Assembly: GCA_030674155.1 (NCBI GenBank)
Contig: CM060322.1
Coordinates: 60,545,178 to 60,609,177, forward strand
Source of the DNA: Stramonita haemastoma
Taxonomy: Eukaryota > Mollusca > Gastropoda > Neogastropoda > Muricidae
Direction: 5' to 3'
Length of the DNA: 64,000 nt
Program-made: the position numbers and the translations under genes
Notes under the pieces: model-generated
Databases searched by the model: none
What the model was told of the DNA's origin: nothing
What the model saw: only the letters and a program-made list of their open reading frames with translations
Shown: positions 24,835-39,092 of the stretch, one piece after another
Numbering within the stretch: the stretch's first letter is position 1
Layout: each line of letters starts with the position of its first letter

Positions 24835-26034
24835 AATAACTCTTATGAAGACTGAAGAAGATCCTATGTCTCTCATTTTAAAATCAAATTGAAGCCCCCG
24901 TACAAAAGCAGATTAAAAATTCATCTGATTTCGGAGTGAATTCACCATGACAGTTTGCATGGCCAAAAAACAAGTCCTGTGTATGTGTGTACTTTCCAGC
25001 TGTCCGGTACAGCGGCAGAGCGGAGGCTGTGTTCCACGCGATGTAACTTTAGAAGTCACTCTGCCGTTTTAACGATCAACTGATTTCCCGAAGATGCAAA
25101 AGGGTTACTGTTCCATGATTTGCCAAGAAATTAGCGCTTCTATAACTTAAGTGCCGTGGTTTGTTATTTTCCGACCGTGTTCCAATTACCGACACCACTT
25201 GCTAATGAAAGCTCAACTTTCACTATCGCGAGACATAGCGCAAGTTTTAAACATTGCTCGGCAAAACGAACAACCAATTTTTCTGTTTGTGTATCTACAT
25301 CGGCAACTGTACCTCTTCTAGCCCCATCATGGCCTGTTAGCGTCATTTTGCGTTTATTCCGCGTCTTTCTTTGCTTGTAAGTGTGTCAGTTTGATCTGTT
25401 TTTTCCGCGAAAGTCTACACTACTTTCTGCCATTTTGTTTTGAAAGAGATGCTGTGCGCATGCGCATAAGGGGAGACAACTGAACGATAGGACCTAGCAG
25501 ATGACGTAATGCGAGATGAATGGCATCGCTTAACGATAGAAGACTATGTTTTTGATCTTCAGATTTTTTTTTTAAGACAAAAATTGGATTTTTATTAATT
25601 AAACTGTATTTTCTTATTGTACAACTTTTTCCGGAACAAATACGGAAGGTGCACAGGTCTGCACAAGGTTGCACACCACGCTTTGCGAAGCAAAGCGATC
25701 ACATTTCCAAGGGAGGCAATTACTATTACCTCCCTTTACGAAATAGGTGGCCTGACACGAGTAGCAGATGACAAGCATTCTCTCGACGATAATACGATCT
25801 TCGGACATGCTTCTCGCATTTATTTCTCCATGGACTCGCTTCTCGCATTTATTTCTCCAAAGTTTTATTCTGAATATATTTGTTTTAATTTTTAAAATAA
25901 AATCTCACACATGACTTCCATTTTTAGGGCTTTTTAGGGCCTCCAGGGCAATATGTCTCATTTGTAGGGCTTTTTAGGGGCCCTATTTTGGCTTTCCCAA
26001 AAATAGGGCTTTTTAGGGACTTGTGTGAACCCTG
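24194..26034. mobile_element. hAT-like DNA transposon, 1.84 kb, 5-bp TSD (TGAAA)
   Basis: It starts CAGGGTTCATACAGACTTGG and ends ACTTGTGTGAACCCTG, with TGAAA at 24189-24193 and 26035-26039. CAGGG...CCCTG ends suit hAT, and the 5-bp duplication suits the hAT5 type. There is no transposase ORF. Subterminal AGGGCTTTTTAGGG repeats occur near both ends. Internal microsatellites are (TA)n 24378-24460, (TG)n 24591-24622 and (GA)n 24757-24832. It sits in the 3' UTR of LINE L3. Confidence 0.75.
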
Positions 26035-26643
26035 TGAAAGTTGACTTCTAAAGCATTCAAAGACAAATATCAACCTTTGTTGAAAAACTCAAATGATTTT
26101 TTTTTTTACAAGATAAAAAAAACCCCAAACCCAAGACAGTACAACATAAGCTCACGTCATACATACAAATGATAGAAATACAAAATAACATGGGCATGAA
26201 TAACAACAAACAGCCAAATATGAGGTAGTATCGAACATAATCGTGGACTTACAGTTTGTCCATCAGATGTTTCTTCAAAAGCTTCTTAAACATTTGTTTA
26301 GAAGCAACTGATTTCAGACAGGGAGGTAGGTTATTCCACAATGTTCTTCCTGAATATGCAAGGCTTGATTTATAGAGATTATTATGGGGCCTGGGGAGAG
26401 ACAGTCTACGGGTAGGCCTGTTTTTATTGACAGCAAAATTTTCCACAATTTTCTTTGGGGCTTTTCCGTTTAATATATTGAACATACATAGGTACTTGTT
26501 GAACTGCAGTCTGTCTTTGAGTGGAAGAATATCTAGTTGTTTGTAGTTGGTGGTGGTCAGTGTATTAGGATTCAATCGGATTAGTTTAACAGCTCTTTTA
26601 TGTAGGCGGTTTATATGCTTTAGGTTTGTTTCACTGGCACTGT

Positions 26644-26968
26644 AAAGGGAGACAACTGAACGAGAGGACCTAGCAGACGACGTAATGCTATTACCTCCCT
26701 TTACGAAATAGGTGGCCCGACGCGAGTAGCAGACGACAAGCATTCTATCGGCGATAATACGATCTTCGGACACGCTTCTCGCATTTATTTCTCCAAAGTA
26801 TTATTTTGAATATATTTGTTTTAATTTTTAAAATAAAATCTCACACATGACTTCCATTTTTAGGGCTTTTTAGGGGCTCCAGGGCAATATGTCATTTTTA
26901 GGGCTTTTTAGGGGCCCTATTTTGGCTTTCCCAAAATTAGGGCTTTTTAGGGACTTGTGCGAACCCTG
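26644..26968. mobile_element. 325-bp relative of the hAT-like element, 5-bp TSD (ACTGT)
   Basis: It is flanked by ACTGT (26639-26643 and 26969-26973) and inserted in the coding region of LINE L3. Its right end (GCGAACCCTG) and interior match 25465-26034 with an internal deletion. Its left end, AAAGGGAGACAACTGAACGA, matches an internal part of the larger copy rather than its CAGGG terminus, which is unusual. Confidence 0.7.
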
Positions 26969-27586
26969 ACTGTCCCATAAGGTAGAAACATAATTTATAA
27001 GAGATAGAATATGAGCGTGAAAGAATAGTTTTCGTGACTGTAGATTTAGAAAATTTTCTTCAATTTGTACATCAGACATTTCTTAAGTTTCTAAAATGGG
27101 AGGTAGGGATAAATAAGTACCCCCTCCATAATCGTAGTATTTCGACAGGAAAAATAGGCTCTTTTGTAAACTAGAACAAGAACTGAAGTAAAGAAGAGCG
27201 TGGGAAACTGGGATCCATGTAGGCTAGCGCGAATAACCCAAGGCTAGGCGTTACTAGTACAGGGGTCTGACCCTGGGGCTTCGCAGTGTAGCGTAGCGTA
27301 GGCCTATTGCTTTACGGTACATAAATGTAATAAACGTGTCTTTGTTCTGTTACACACGATAATTGAACAATTTCAATTCCAAAAAGTCTCAGCTAAATGT
27401 TCTAAGATTAAAGGAATAAAGCTAAATAAGTGACCACGAAGAAATCAAATTTCATAAAATCGAATAACTTTCATCTTACTGTCGACGTTGGAAAGCCCGA
27501 TATTTGTGATAAAATACAAGAAAACGACACAGAGCCCAAAAGGGGAACTACGTTTTATCGTGTGACAAAAGAATAAGTTGTATTAC

Positions 27587-27660
27587 CTGCATATTTCTCG
27601 ATAAGTCTTCAGATTTCGGTCCGTCCGACGCTGCACACCTACCAGGGCTATCGCAGTAAG
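27587..27660 (-). other. NCOA6: Candidate non-coding first exon of NCOA6
   Basis: On the minus strand, sequence ending TCGAGAAATATGCAG|GTAATA offers a good donor at 27586. It lies just downstream of promoter-like motifs (27675-27715). It would splice to the acceptor at 19837. The 5' boundary is a guess because no transcript is available. Confidence 0.4.
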
Positions 27661-27669
27661 CCTACAATC

Positions 27670-27790
27670 TTTGGTGCATGATGGGAAAGGAAGTAAAGGC
27701 TAGGGCATTATGGGAAACACGGGGATTCACCCTAGCGCTCGCGGCGAGATATCTCGCCCGACTTACCTTCTTACAACACGTCTCATGTAC
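27670..27790. promoter_or_regulatory. Candidate NCOA6 promoter with two ZNF143/Staf-like motifs
   Basis: On the minus strand, TTTCCCATAATGCCC (about 27704-27717) and TTTCCCATCATGC (about 27675-27687) resemble the CCCANNATGC core bound by ZNF143/Staf, which is common at housekeeping and bidirectional promoters. The adjacent 27730-27765 is locally CpG-rich (GCGCTCGCGGCGAGA). I saw no TATA box in a convincing position. Confidence 0.4.
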
Positions 27791-28019
27791 GCTTCTGTGT
27801 ACTAGCCTACACACCACGTGAGGTCATTTCCTTCTATTTTCCTATATTACTCTTGCTTTCATACCGCATGTACCAAGGCATCAACAGAAATAAAAACCAC
27901 TTCTTGTAAAAGGATAGCCTCTGATTCAAAACTCATGAAATATTGGCACAGAATTGGTAACCTAGGTCTGGGATTTTTTTGTCAAACAAGAGGGAGTCCA
28001 TTGTTAGCGTACTCCTGAC
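27791..28019. other. Unassigned upstream sequence
   Basis: Upstream of the candidate promoter. I see no repeat or gene here. Confidence 0.4.
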
Positions 28020-28175
28020 CTCAAAATTCAAATTCAAATTCAAAATTTTATTTCAAGAAAACCCCCCAAGGGGTACATGAAATTTGACAAAACCAATGCT
28101 TGCAGATATGGGCGTGTGAAAAATACTCGCAACAAAAATCCTAACACAATGGATGGCATAAAAAAGAAAAAAGAA
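28020..28175 (-). repeat. LINE L4 3'-end fragment with (AATTTG)n tail
   Basis: The minus strand reads ACCCCTTGGGGGGTTTTCTT, GAAATAAAATTTTG, then AATTTG repeats. Its GGGGTTTT...AATAAA layout resembles the 3' end of LINE L1. Confidence 0.6.
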
Positions 28176-28323
28176 AGAGTATTCACAATACATTAGGAGA
28201 ACAACCCCCCCCCCCCCCCACACACACACACAAAAAGAAACCCCCCAAAAAACAAAACAAAACAAAACAAACAAACAAAAAAACCCACAACAGCATGATG
28301 TTTAGATGACTCGACAATTAATG

Positions 28324-29025
<702 letters not shown>

Positions 29026-29587
29026 TCTACCCTCTCGGGGTAAAAAACCTCAAGTCTTCAGCTTGAACAAAATGTATACCCAATCCAAGGTAGGTATCAA
29101 CATTTATCCTAAAAAATCATTTTAGGCCAAAACCTTTTAAAGCCTCTGGTTGATTTTGATTCTGCATATCTACCCAATCTGATTTGGGTACTGCAAACAA
29201 AAACCCAACACACAAAAACATTTCACATTCTTAAAAATGTTGAAAACATAAACCCAAAATAAACTGTAAGGGCTCACAAAGTCACACCCTGCAAATGTGC
29301 AACAAAACAAAACATTCACATCAAAAACCCATACAATATGTTCACACACCAGAGAGAAAAAATCCAAACATGGAGAATTATCCATAACCATTAAACATCC
29401 TCCAGAAGATCTTTCATCATTGTTAGAAATGAAAATGATTCATTTTAATTGATGTGTGTCTTCTCGTGTAGTTCCTACTACTCAGGTACAACTGAAATGT
29501 ATCCACCCTGTTGAGTCCTGTAGTCTTTCGGTACAATACCCCATTTCTCAAAACTAATTTGTTTTGTTCACGCGCATATACCTTCAG

Positions 29588-29800
29588 GTCATGCGTTTTG
29601 CTTTTCTTTGGGGTTCAAAGTCTTTTGCTCTAGGCAATCTATGACAATTGCTATCGTCTCATCCGCTCTCTGCAACTTTTCCCAATCTGATAGAGATACA
29701 GACTCTATCTGTGGGCTATGGCATGGTTCCATCACATCGTCTGGAACTTCTTGTGGATCGTTCACCAGTTGATCGAGTTCTCTTCGTGTGTATGTGTGTG
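29588..29800 (-). pseudogene. Possible LTR-retrotransposon pol linker fragment
   Basis: The minus frame LDQLVNDPQEVPDDV...VSLSDWEKLQRADETI...CLEQKTL resembles the segment between RNase H and integrase in Gypsy-type pol. It is short, with no catalytic residues, and is cut by a (CA)n tract. Confidence 0.3.
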
Positions 29801-29916
29801 TGTGTGTGTGTGTAAAGAAAGAGAGAGTTCTGTATTGTGTGTGTGCGCACGCGTGTCTGTGTGTGTGATACAAAAAAAAAGGTCAGACCAGCACTGCTGA
29901 AGGGAAGCCACCGTGC

Positions 29917-30022
29917 ACCATTCACTGCTGTAGAGCTCACAGGGCTGCTTCCCTTACACCGCAACATGCACCATTCACTGCTGTAGAGCTCACAGGGCTG
30001 CTTCCCTTACACCGCAACATGC
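29917..30022 (+). repeat. 53-bp perfect tandem duplication
   Basis: ACCATTCACTGCTGTAGAGC through CCGCAACATGC occurs twice in succession, with a partial start before it. Confidence 0.85.
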
Positions 30023-30163
30023 AAAGTCTCCTCAGCTACTCCGCCAGTCTTTTCTGGGAATCATGGAGATGTCCGCATCCTAACCCGTAATTTTATTCAA
30101 AGGGAACTTAAAAAAAAATTTCGTTGTTCATTAATGGAAATACTAGAGCAGATCGGCTCTGAT

Positions 30164-31894
<1,731 letters not shown>

Positions 31895-33632
31895 ATTAAT
31901 AATAATTATAATAATACATGGAATTTGTATAGCGCTATCTCTTGTAAAAACCAATCAAAGCGCTTTCATTCGACATACACAACACACAATCAACAACTAT
32001 TTCCAGTTTTAACAAATTCAAATATACACACACACAACACGCACGCACGCATGCACGCAGCACGCCCGCGCGCACACACACCTACAAACGTTAAGCACTT
32101 TGGCAGGTGGATGTTGAAGGCAGGGACAGGTAACAGATGGAAGCGGAAGGAGAAAACTTAGGTTTGAAATAAGTGTGTCTTGAGGTTGGATTTAAAAGTG
32201 TCATAAGTAGGCTTTTGCCGGAGGGAGAGAGGAAGGTCGTTCCAGATCGATGGACCAGAGACAGAGAAAGAGCGGCGGCCAACGGTAGATAGGTTGAATC
32301 TGGGCATTCTTAAAGACAAAGTATCTGCCGAGGAGCGGAGGGAGCGAGAAGGTGTGTACAAGTGAAGACATTCACAGAGGTAGGAGGGTGCAGTATTGTG
32401 GAGACATTTGTAACAGAGGGTATTGATCTTGTAGTTTACTCTCTGTGGTACGGGCAGCCAATGGAGAGATTGCAAGAGAGGGGTAATGTGCTCAGATTTT
32501 TTCTTTCTGAGGACCAGACGAGCTGCAGAGTTTTGTATACGTTGAAGGGAGTGGATGGATGATGCTGGCAGACCAGCCAAAAGAGAATTGCAATAGTCCA
32601 GACGTGAGAGAATAAGAGAAGTGACAAGTTTGGATGTTGCATCAGTGGACAGGTACTTACGAATTGCGCTAATACGCCGTAGTTGATAGTAGCATGACTG
32701 ACAGGTTTGGGTAATGAATTTTTGCATGGAGAGAGTGTTGTCGACAACGACTCCTAGATACTTCACAGAAGTGGATAGCGGAACTGACGTATTGCCGAAT
32801 TCTATTGAAGTTGTTGGAACGGAGGAGAGTTTGTGTTTGGTGCCTACGAGCATGGCTTCGGTTTTATCTGCATTTAGTTGTAATTTGTTTTGTATCATCC
32901 AGTGTTGGATATCTTGAAGGCAGTTGGTCATATTTGTCAAAAGAGAAGGAAGATTTTCAGGTGTGTCACTGCTTTGAATCTGCGAGTCATCGGCATAAAA
33001 GTGATAATTGATATGATGACGGTCTATTATATGTGACAATGGAGCAGTATAGAGGGTAAAAAGAAGAGGGCCCAGAACTGATCCCTGAGGGACACCGCAT
33101 TCCAGTATGGCAGGTGCTGATTGAATCTTGTTTACTGCAACAGTATGGACTCGATCTGCTAGGTATGAGGTGAACCAGGTGAGGGCTGTGCCTTTAATGC
33201 CAAACATGTTTTGGAGACGGGAGAGAAGAATTGAATGGTCTATAGTGTCAAAGGCAGCAGATAAGTCGAGGAGAGTAAGAAAGGAGATTTTCCCCGAGTC
33301 GGAAGCATGGAGAAGCATGTTTAGAGTATGAACCAGGGTGGTTTCAGTGCTGTGGTTGACGCGATAGGCAGACTGAAAAGGGGGAAAGAGATTATTGGAA
33401 AGAAGATGGCTGTTGAGTTGTTTCAGAACAACTTTTTCAAGGACTTTAGAGATAAAAGGCAGATTAGAAACAGGTCTATAGTTCTTCAGGATGTTAGGAT
33501 CGAGGTCGTGCTTTTTGAGTAGAGGTGTGACTATCGCAGTTTTGAGAGCTGATGGAAAATTTCCAGAAAGAAGAGATGAGTTTACTATTTTTGTGATGGT
33601 AGGTATAAGCTGTGGAATGCACTGAATGAAAA
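31895..33632 (-). mobile_element. LINE L6 (CR1/L2-like) with intact RT core, 5'-truncated
   Basis: The minus frame is open from about 33615 to the stop at 32158, with no stop codon. It shows VTPLLKKHDLDPNILKNYRP, LDLSAAFDTIDHSILLSRL (RT motif A), VPQGSVLGPLLFTLY (motif B), INYHFYADDSQI (motif C with catalytic YADD), LNADKTEAMLVG, KYLGVVVDNTLS, SRLDYCNSLLAGLP and LHWLPVPQRVNYKI. The 5' endonuclease domain is absent. The 3' UTR ends with TATAGCGCTAT and ATTATT-type repeats at about 31895. It sits inside the L5 3' UTR with CATTA at both borders. Confidence 0.88.
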
Positions 33633-33635
33633 GAG

Positions 33636-33812
33636 AACATTATAATTGTTCTTGTTTTAGTTGAGGCTGTCTTTTTATCTTGATGTTATCCCTGAAAGGG
33701 GCGGGGACTGAATGTAAAAAAGCACATGAGTGCTTATCTATTATCCTCGAATAAAAGAATTTTGCCTTGCCTTGCCTTGCCTTGCCTTGCCTTGCCTTGC
33801 CTTGCCTTGCCT

Positions 33813-33815
<3 letters not shown>
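33636..33815 (+). repeat. L5 3' UTR, last part, with hairpin and (TTGCC)n tail
   Basis: CATTATAATTGTTCTTG resumes the L5 3' UTR. It continues to GGGGACTGAATGTAAAAAAG, the hairpin AAGCACATGAGTGCTT, TATTATCCTCGAATAAAAG, then about ten TTGCC repeats. Confidence 0.8.
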
Positions 33816-33908
<93 letters not shown>

Positions 33909-33926
33909 CTCTCTCTCTCTCTCTAC
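33816..33926 (+). repeat. (TC)n microsatellite
   Basis: A TC run of about 110 bp directly follows the (TTGCC)n tail of L5. Confidence 0.95.
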
Positions 33927-33954
33927 TATTATCACTATTGTTGATATTATTCTT

Positions 33955-34510
<556 letters not shown>

Positions 34511-34539
34511 CCAAATGTATGATTTATGTCACATGTATA

Positions 34540-34906
34540 ACTTTTGACAGATGGTGGTGGATTGATGTTTTCAGTTGTTTATTCATCTAGTTCTCTTGTT
34601 TGCTCCTTACCTATTAACACTTTTCTATTCTTCCTTAATCAAAATATTTTTATTGTGACTTCTGATTTTTGTCTTCTGATCGAGTGCATTTTTTTTATTA
34701 CCTTATCATATATAGTGTCCTTATTCTTGTGTGTTGTTTGGTACTGCGTAAAGTTTTATTGTTTAGTATCTTTTCAACTTGATGTATCCCTGAAAAGGGC
34801 GGGGACTGGATGTAAAAAAGCACATGAGTGCTTATCTATTATCCTCGAATAAAAGACTTTGCCTTGCCTTGCCTTGCCTTGCCTTGCCTTGCCTTGCCTT
34901 GCCTTG

Positions 34907-35000
<94 letters not shown>
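34540..35000 (+). repeat. Third L5-type 3' end with (TTGCC)n and (TC)n
   Basis: It has the same 3' UTR, hairpin and (TTGCC)n tail (34862-34907), followed by (TC)n to 35000. Three such ends lie in tandem from 33.6 to 35.0 kb. Confidence 0.75.
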
Positions 35001-35001
<1 letters not shown>

Positions 35002-35040
35002 AGTTGGATTGTTGATTATTTTTATGGGCATTCATATCAA

Positions 35041-35041
<1 letters not shown>

Positions 35042-35126
<85 letters not shown>
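35042..35126 (+). repeat. (TG)n microsatellite
   Basis: A near-perfect TG run. Between 35127 and 35374 I see only unassigned T-rich sequence. Confidence 0.95.
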
Positions 35127-35127
<1 letters not shown>

Positions 35128-35371
35128 ATGCAAAGTGTTTAAAATTGATTATATACCTTGAGTGGTTATGTAAAATAACTACGTGATTTGATTTTGTTAT
35201 GATGTCCTTGATTTGTTTACTTACTTACTGATTTAAATACGTTTGTTTGACGTTTATTTTTTTTTTCTTATTTGGTTGCTTTGTGGGGTTTTTTTCTGAG
35301 GGCCTGGTGTAAAGAAGCCTATGGCTTATCCAATTACCCTCATTAAAATATTCGAGAGTTTCGAGTTTCGA

Positions 35372-35790
<419 letters not shown>

Positions 35791-35796
35791 CTCTCA

Positions 35797-35864
<68 letters not shown>

Positions 35865-36119
35865 CACACACACACAACACACACACACTAAGATACAGTA
35901 CGCATTCAAAGTTGCAAAGGTGATACCCATCTTTGAAAAAGGTGACTCTTTGACCCTTGAAATCAAAGACCCATTTCCATTCTGTCTATATTGTTTAGAT
36001 CGCCTGAGGGCCATTTACAGTACTAATTACCGTTTAAAAGGGCTTCGCTGATTAAAATTCCACTGTATTTTGGCTACCTTCACAGGGTAACACTTGTTTT
36101 CTTGGAGTTTAAACTTTAA

Positions 36120-36440
36120 TTTGGGCCCCAAACTTTCCCCCATCCATTGACCATGAGTGGTGGTCTGGGTGATAGTTTTTCGGATGAGACGAGAAACCGA
36201 GGTCCCGTGTATTACACATCATTATTCAGCGCACGTAAAAGAACCCATGGCAACAAGGGGGTTGTCCCTGGCAAAATTCTGTAGAAAAAAGCCATTCTGA
36301 CAAGGAAACATATACAGTTGCAGACAGGAAAAAAAAAAAAAAAAATAATGGGTAGGCGCTGCACTTGTGGCGACGCGCTCTCCCGGGGAGAGCAACCCGA
36401 ATTTCATGCAGAGGAATCTGCTGCGACATAAAGTGGTATA
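36120..36440 (+). repeat. SINE-F, 5'-truncated
   Basis: GGGCCCCAAACTTTCCCCCA, TTCGGATGAGACGAGAAACC, GCGCACGTAAAAGAACCC, GGCGCTGCACTTGTGGCGA and the end GACATAAAGTGGTATAAAA match the reverse complement of 60055-60450. Confidence 0.75.
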
Positions 36441-36454
36441 AAATATAAAATAAA

Positions 36455-36800
36455 TAACACTGCAATGGATCCCTGCCCACTGTGGCATACCTGGCAACGA
36501 ACAGGCAGATGAAGTGGCGAAACAGGGGGCACAGAGAGAACAGTGCGAAAGCAGCCTCACCTTCCATGAAAAGAAAACAATCATCAAATCAATGGCCCGA
36601 CCCAGAGTAGAAAAGGATGACTACCACCATTTCTAAAGAGAACAAGTCATCATTCTAAGACTCCGCACCGGGCACAGCAGGCTATATCACCATAAGTCTA
36701 CAAAGCTGAAACTCGTTCCCTCTCCCCTGTGTGCCTAGGGTAAAGAAAACCAGACAGGTGAGCACATCATTCAGAGATGCACGCTATACAGCGACCTGAG
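36455..36800 (+). pseudogene. Retroelement L7 fragment: RNase H end plus zinc-knuckle region
   Basis: The plus frame reads ITLQWIPAHCGIPGNEQADE and VAKQGA, the conserved RNase H C-terminal motif (HCGIPGNExAD, with catalytic Asp). It continues with EQVIILRLRTGHSRLYHHK, CA-G and GEHIIQRCTLYSDLR, as in jockey/I-type LINEs and related Pol proteins. Stops (TAA near 36633, TAG near 36738) interrupt it. Its end merges into the 25-bp minisatellite. Confidence 0.75.
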
Positions 36801-38300
36801 GATAATGGGATAATGAGGCAGTGGATATGCTAGGATAATGGGATACTGAGGCAGTGGATATGACAGGATAATGAGGCAGTGGATATGATAAGACAATGGG
36901 ATAGTGGGGCAGTGGATATGATGGGATAACGGGATAATGAGGCAATGGATATAATAGGATGATGGGATACGGAGGTAGTGGATATGATAGGATAATGAGG
37001 CAGTGGATATGATAGGATAATGAGGCAGTGGATATGATAGGATAATGAGGCAGTGGATATGACAGGATACGGAGGTAGTGGATATGATAGGATAATGAGG
37101 CAATGGATATGATAGGATACGGAGGTAGTGGATATGATAGGATAATGAGGCAATGGATATGATAGGATACGGAGGCAGTGGATATGATAGGATAATGAGG
37201 CAATGGATATGATAGGATACGGAGGTAGTGGATATGATAGGATAATGAGGCAATGGATATGATAGGATACGGAGGTAGTGGATATGATAGGATAATGAGG
37301 CAATGGATATGATAGGATACGGAGGTAGTGGATATGATGGGATAATGAGGCAATGGATATGATAGGATACGGAGGTAGTGGATATGATAGGATAATGAGG
37401 CAATGGATATGATAGGATACGGAGGTAGTGGATATGATAGGATACGGAGGCAGTGGATATGATAGGATAATGAGGCAGTGGATATGATGGGATAATGAGG
37501 CAATGGATATGATAGGATACTGAAGCAGTGGATATGATAGGATAATGAGGCAGTGGATATGATAGGATAATGAGGCAGTGGATATGATAGGATAATGGGA
37601 TAATGAGGCAATGGATATGATGGGATAATGAGGCAGTGGATATGATAGGATAATGAGGCAGTGGATATGATGGGATAACGGGATAATGGGGCAGTGAATA
37701 TGATGGGATAATGAGGCAGTGGATATGATGAGATCGATAAGGCAGTGGATATAGTAGGATAATGGGATAATGGGGCAGTGGATATGATAGGATAACTGGA
37801 CATTGGATATAGTAGGATAATCGTATAATGAGGCAGTGAATATGATGGGATAATGGGGTAATGAGGCAGTGAATATAATAGGATAATCAGGCAATGGATA
37901 CAATGAGATAATGAGGCAGTGGACATGATAGGATACTGAGGCAGTGGATATAATAGGATAATGAGGCAGTGGATATGATAGGATAATGAGGCAGTGGATA
38001 TGATAGGATAATGAGGCAGTGAATATAATGGGATAATCAGGCAATGGATACAATGAGATAATGAGGCAGTGGACATGATAGGATACTGAGGTAGTGGATA
38101 TAATAGGATAATGAGGCAGTGGATATGATAGGATAATGGGATACTGAGGCAGTGGATATGATAGGATAATGGGATACTGAGGCAGTGGATATGATAGGAT
38201 AATGAGGCAGTGGATATGATAGGATAATAAGGCAGTGGATATGACAGGATAATGAGGCAGTGGATATGATAGGATAATGAGGCAGTGGAAATGATAGGAT
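36798..38300 (+). repeat. 25-bp minisatellite, ~60 copies
   Basis: The consensus is GGATAATGAGGCAGTGGATA plus TGATA. Because 25 is not a multiple of three, all three minus frames stay open, which creates spurious 210-492-residue ORFs of a Tyr/Pro/His/Ile repeat. Between about 37066 and 37440 it forms a 50-bp higher-order unit alternating GGATACGGAGGTAGTGG with GGATAATGAGGCAATGG. Confidence 0.92.
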
Positions 38301-38410
38301 GTGTACAAAAGCCCCTCCTAGCCCTCAGGTTGAACAGCCAGAGATAAACACTGCACAGTCACAGGCTGAGCTATCACCAAGGAATTCTCACTTCAGCACA
38401 GCTTCCCACA

Positions 38411-38735
38411 GAGGCTACAGCCGAGTGGTGCAGACTGCTAGACTTCAATCCTATGAGTCCATGAAGTCATGGGTTCGAATCTCGGTGGCGTGTAGTGAAT
38501 GAAGGGTTCTGATTTTTACCATCTCTCAGGTCAATTTCAAGTGCAGTCCTTGCAGTGCCTTAATTCCCTTCATGTAAATACACATGCACAAGATTAGATA
38601 TGCACGTTAAAGATCCCATAATTCATCTCAGCATTTGGTGGGTTACGGCAATACAATACGAACATAGTGATACCCAGCATACATTCCCAAGTCGGAATGC
38701 AGCTACCTTCATGCTGGGCAAAAACTGCCACAGCA
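38411..38735 (+). repeat. SINE-E copy 1
   Basis: The head is CTACAGCCGAGTGGTGCAGA with B box CATGGGTTCGAATCTCGG. The body includes AGGTCAATTTCAAGTGCAG, TATGCACGTTAAAGATCCC and ATTTGGTGGGTTACGG. It is homologous to 63178-63455. Confidence 0.8.
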
Positions 38736-38756
38736 AAATCTCAACATTGGTAAACC

Positions 38757-38830
38757 TAACTAGCTATCTGTTAGTCTGGCGACCGTGGGGGCACCCATGA
38801 AGACTTGACAACCAGTTCCCTCCATCTGAC
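38757..38830 (-). repeat. LINE L8 3'-end fragment
   Basis: The minus strand reads GGGAACTGGTTGTCAAGTC, then GGGTGCCCCCACGGTCGCC, matching the 3' end of L8 at 40840. Sequence 38831-38978 is unassigned. Confidence 0.6.
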
Positions 38831-38978
38831 TATAGCCTACCCCAAACATGCGTTTAGAGCGGTCCGTGTGTCTCGCCAACTTTAGCCCCCACATCCTTTT
38901 ACACAACCTTGGCTTTTGTACGTTACTCAATTCCTGTACTCTGTTCAGTGCAGTCATCCTGTTATGAGTCCCACGGTA

Positions 38979-39092
38979 GTTGGTAGTTAGGCCACCAAGC
39001 AAGCCACGCAGTAATCTCTCCCATTACACAGAGATAGTTGGTAGTTAGGCCACCAAGCAAGCCACGCAGTAATCTCTCCCATTACACAGAGA
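38979..39092 (+). repeat. 57-bp perfect tandem duplication
   Basis: GTTGGTAGTTAGGCCACCAA through CCATTACACAGAGAT occurs twice. Nothing is assignable at 39093-39480. Confidence 0.8.

Larger units (their letters stand above)
24085..27090 (-). mobile_element. LINE L3 (CR1/L2-like), 5'-truncated, split by two insertions
   Basis: Minus-strand LINE pieces are 27090-26969, 26643-26035 and 24193-24085. The ORF reads LQSRKLFFHAHILSLINYVS, TLWDS | ASETNLKHINRLHKRAVKLI, LDILPLKDRLQFNKYLCMFN, ending HLMDKL at 26249. It aligns well with the ORF of LINE L5 at 30266-30960. This is the post-catalytic C-terminal region of a CR1/L2-type RT. The 3' UTR ends with CTCAATAAAGATCATTTT and a (TTGAC)4 tail near 24090. 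Removing both insertions restores the reading and the 3' UTR. Confidence 0.8.
19837..27586 (-). other. Probable first intron of NCOA6
   Basis: It runs from the candidate 5' UTR exon to the first coding exon. It is filled with elements listed separately. Stretches 20946-21435, 22224-23084 and 27086-27586 hold nothing I can assign. Confidence 0.45.

Noticed and set aside
27818..28018. Plus-strand gene driven from the candidate bidirectional promoter
   Set aside because: The 66-residue ORF has no motif or splice support.
36784..38308. Overlapping ORFs of 210, 430 and 492 residues on the minus strand
   Set aside because: They are by-products of a 25-bp tandem repeat whose three frames all lack stops; the composition is purely periodic Tyr/Pro/Ile/His/Ser.
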